Source: Polaromonas sp. (GTDB lineage Bacteria > Pseudomonadota > Gammaproteobacteria > Burkholderiales > Burkholderiaceae_C). Taken from it: a stretch of 52,457 nt of DNA. A model generated the notes under the pieces. It was not told the DNA's origin and did no database searches. It worked only from the letters and a program-made list of their open reading frames with translations. The stretch is from assembly GCF_029945685.1 (NCBI RefSeq), contig NZ_JAQSDA010000005.1:1-52457 (forward strand), given 5' to 3'. Of the stretch, positions 51,309 to 52,457 are shown in pieces. Position 1 is the stretch's first letter, and the number at the start of each line of letters is the position of its first letter. The translations under genes and the position numbers were made by a program.

Positions 51309-52270
51309 TCGAAGGACGCGTACCGGCCCGGCACGGCATGGCCCGAGGCGTCGACCAGGCGCAGGCCGGGCGGGTGTTCGATGACACCGATACGCGTCAC
51401 CGCGGTCCGTGCCTGCAGCGCCGCTGCCTGCACCGCCGCCCGCGCCGACACCGGGGCGGTGAAGGCGAGCTCGTAGTCGTCGCCGCCGGCCAGCACGCAG
51501 CGCAGCCGGGTTTCATGGGGAATATAGCCCTCAGCCCTTGCTGAATCTACGCCATCAGCTAGCAATTTTATAGCAACCGAGGTGTCGATGCGGGCGCCGG
51601 TGCCGGACGCCTGCAGGATGTGACCGAGGTCGCCGAGCAGCCCGTCGCTCACGTCGATGGCCGCTGTTGCGATGCCGCGCAGCGCCAGGCCCAGTGCCAC
51701 ACGCGGCGTCGGCTGCTCCAGCCGTGCGCGCGCGGCGGCCAGCCGTTCATGCGGCAGGGCGATGCTGCCGCGCAGCGCTTCCAGCGCCAGCCGCGCCTCG
51801 CCCAGTGTGCCGCTGACGTACACGTCGTCGCCGTCGCGCGCGCCCGAACGCAGCAGCGCCTGCCCGCGCGGCACCTCGCCGAACACGGTGATGCAGATGT
51901 TCAGCGGCCCCTGCGTCGTGTCGCCGCCCACCAGTTCGCAACTATGGGCCTCAGCCAATGCGAACAGGCCGCGCGAAAACGCCGCGAGCCAGGCTTCGTC
52001 GGCCCGTGGCAGCGCCAGCGCCAGCGTGAAGGCCACTGGCTGCGCAGCGCAGGCGGCGAGGTCGCTGAGGTTGACGGCCAGCGCCTTGTGTCCCAGCGTG
52101 AACGGGTCCACGTCGGGAAAGAAATGCCGGCCCTCGACCAGCATGTCGCAGGAAATGGCCATCTGCATGCCGGCGGCCGGCTGCAGCAGGGCGCAGTCGT
52201 CGCCGACGCCCAGCACGGCGCGCGTCGTGGGACGTGTGAAGTAACGTGCAATCAGGTCGAATTCACCCAT
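51296..52270 (-). CDS. thiL: Thiamine-monophosphate kinase
   Basis: 324 residues from the ATG at 52270 (MGEFDLIARYF), 328 from an ATG at 52282; the shorter start matches the family opening. ATP/metal-binding motifs are intact: GVGDDCALL, ISCDMLVEGRHF, LVGGDTTQGP and IDVSDGLLGDL. It phosphorylates thiamine-P to thiamine-PP. Around residues 233-239 the codons GCT ATA AAA TTG CTA come from an 18-base repeat and are unusually AT-rich for the gene. pgpA would be expected directly downstream. Confidence 0.94.
   Translation of the reverse strand: MGEFDLIARYFTRPTTRAVLGVGDDCALLQPAAGMQMAISCDMLVEGRHFFPDVDPFTLGHKALAVNLSDLAACAAQPVAFTLALALPRADEAWLAAFSRGLFALAEAHSCELVGGDTTQGPLNICITVFGEVPRGQALLRSGARDGDDVYVSGTLGEARLALEALRGSIALPHERLAAARARLEQPTPRVALGLALRGIATAAIDVSDGLLGDLGHILQASGTGARIDTSVAIKLLADGVDSARAEGYIPHETRLRCVLAGGDDYELAFTAPVSARAAVQAAALQARTAVTRIGVIEHPPGLRLVDASGHAVPGRYASFDHFA
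51557..51574. repeat. 18-base element inside thiL
   Basis: Sequence agctagcaattttatagc, read in frame on the minus strand as AIKLLA. The frame is kept. Confidence 0.55.
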
Positions 52271-52321
52271 GGGGGTGAGCATAACGGGTGGCAGAGGGAT
52301 CGGGTCGCGGATTGATTCACT

Positions 52322-52457
52322 TTGTAGCTTGCCAGCAAGCCGGGACTCGCCCCGGCTGGCGACTTACTTTTCTTTGCTTCGCCAAAGAAACCTAAGGAAA
52401 AGAAAGGCGACCCGATGGTCTGGGTCCCTCCGCTTCGCTACGGGCAACCTGCGGTGC
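52322..52457. other. Window-end intergenic repeat-like sequence
   Basis: A pyrimidine/purine-rich stretch with cgccccggctggcgac, then acttttctttgc-ttcgccaaagaaa (a ctttgc/gcaaag-type snap-back with ttcg loop) and aaggaaaagaaaggcgacccgatgg. It looks like another copy-type intergenic repeat, cut by the window end; no gene seen. Confidence 0.4.

Overview
The window looks like a chromosomal segment of a high-GC betaproteobacterium, most likely family Comamonadaceae (Polaromonas/Rhodoferax-like). The placement rests on gene content (DUF1631 and SPW proteins, a betaproteobacterial argS-SPOR-dsbA run, lptA-lptB-rpoN), on GC-rich intergenic modules ending in tracts like CCCCCGAGGGGG, and on an 18-base AGCT-N10-TAGC element scattered through the region. 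Genus is inference. Most of the window is ordinary core or niche metabolism; no phage, plasmid origin, CRISPR array, rRNA or tRNA gene was seen.

Layout. 0.1-2.3 kb: BenE-type transporter and glutathione synthetase. 2.4-4.9 kb: minus-strand unit of a 4-oxalocrotonate tautomerase, a DHA2 efflux pump and a class II glutamine amidotransferase. 5-11 kb: zinc metallopeptidase, small unknown, a coupled DUF1275/spermidine-synthase-like pair, and a large DUF1631 protein. 11-13.4 kb: fasciclin lipoprotein, SPW membrane protein and a gene-poor stretch with the tail of a dead integrase. 13.4-16.2 kb: dihaem cytochrome c, AraC regulator and an unusual degenerate-hemerythrin/SnoaL fusion. 16.5-19.5 kb: 2-haloacid dehalogenase plus malate synthase G, a plausible chloroacetate-to-malate route through glycolate and glyoxylate. 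19.6-24 kb: CoA transferase, LysR, DUF2214, and a DadA-like flavoprotein behind a tandem glycine riboswitch. 24-32.3 kb: argS, SPOR, dsbA, lptA, lptB, rpoN, an RlmL-like methyltransferase and a PIN protein. 32.4-34.6 kb: serine hydrolase and a UPF0149/SEC-C protein.

34.6-36 kb is the most remarkable part: two small genes of visibly lower GC, each bounded by attC-like recombination sites and with the start of each cassette complementary to its own inverse core site. This is the signature of integron gene cassettes, here without an integrase (a CALIN-type array). 36.1-39.5 kb: a compact minus-strand operon (NTF2-like, fluoroacetate-dehalogenase-type hydrolase, OsmC, lipoprotein esterase, and a GNAT gene broken by one UGA). 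39.7-42.4 kb: LLM flavoprotein, FKBP isomerase, and a secreted ClpP-fold-like protein lacking its serine. 42.6-44.4 kb: a full-length ArsA ATPase with all three arsenite cysteines but no ars partners. 44.4-47.6 kb: LysR regulator divergent from an NmrA-like/nitroreductase-like pair, with a candidate operator between them. 47.6-52.3 kb: thiL and pgpA-pncC, separated by a hydrolase/LysR/tautomerase group.

The strongest candidates for new biology are the integrase-less cassette array, the glycine riboswitch in front of a D-amino-acid-dehydrogenase-like gene, and the 18-base element, copies of which form the 3' ends or interiors of several coding sequences.
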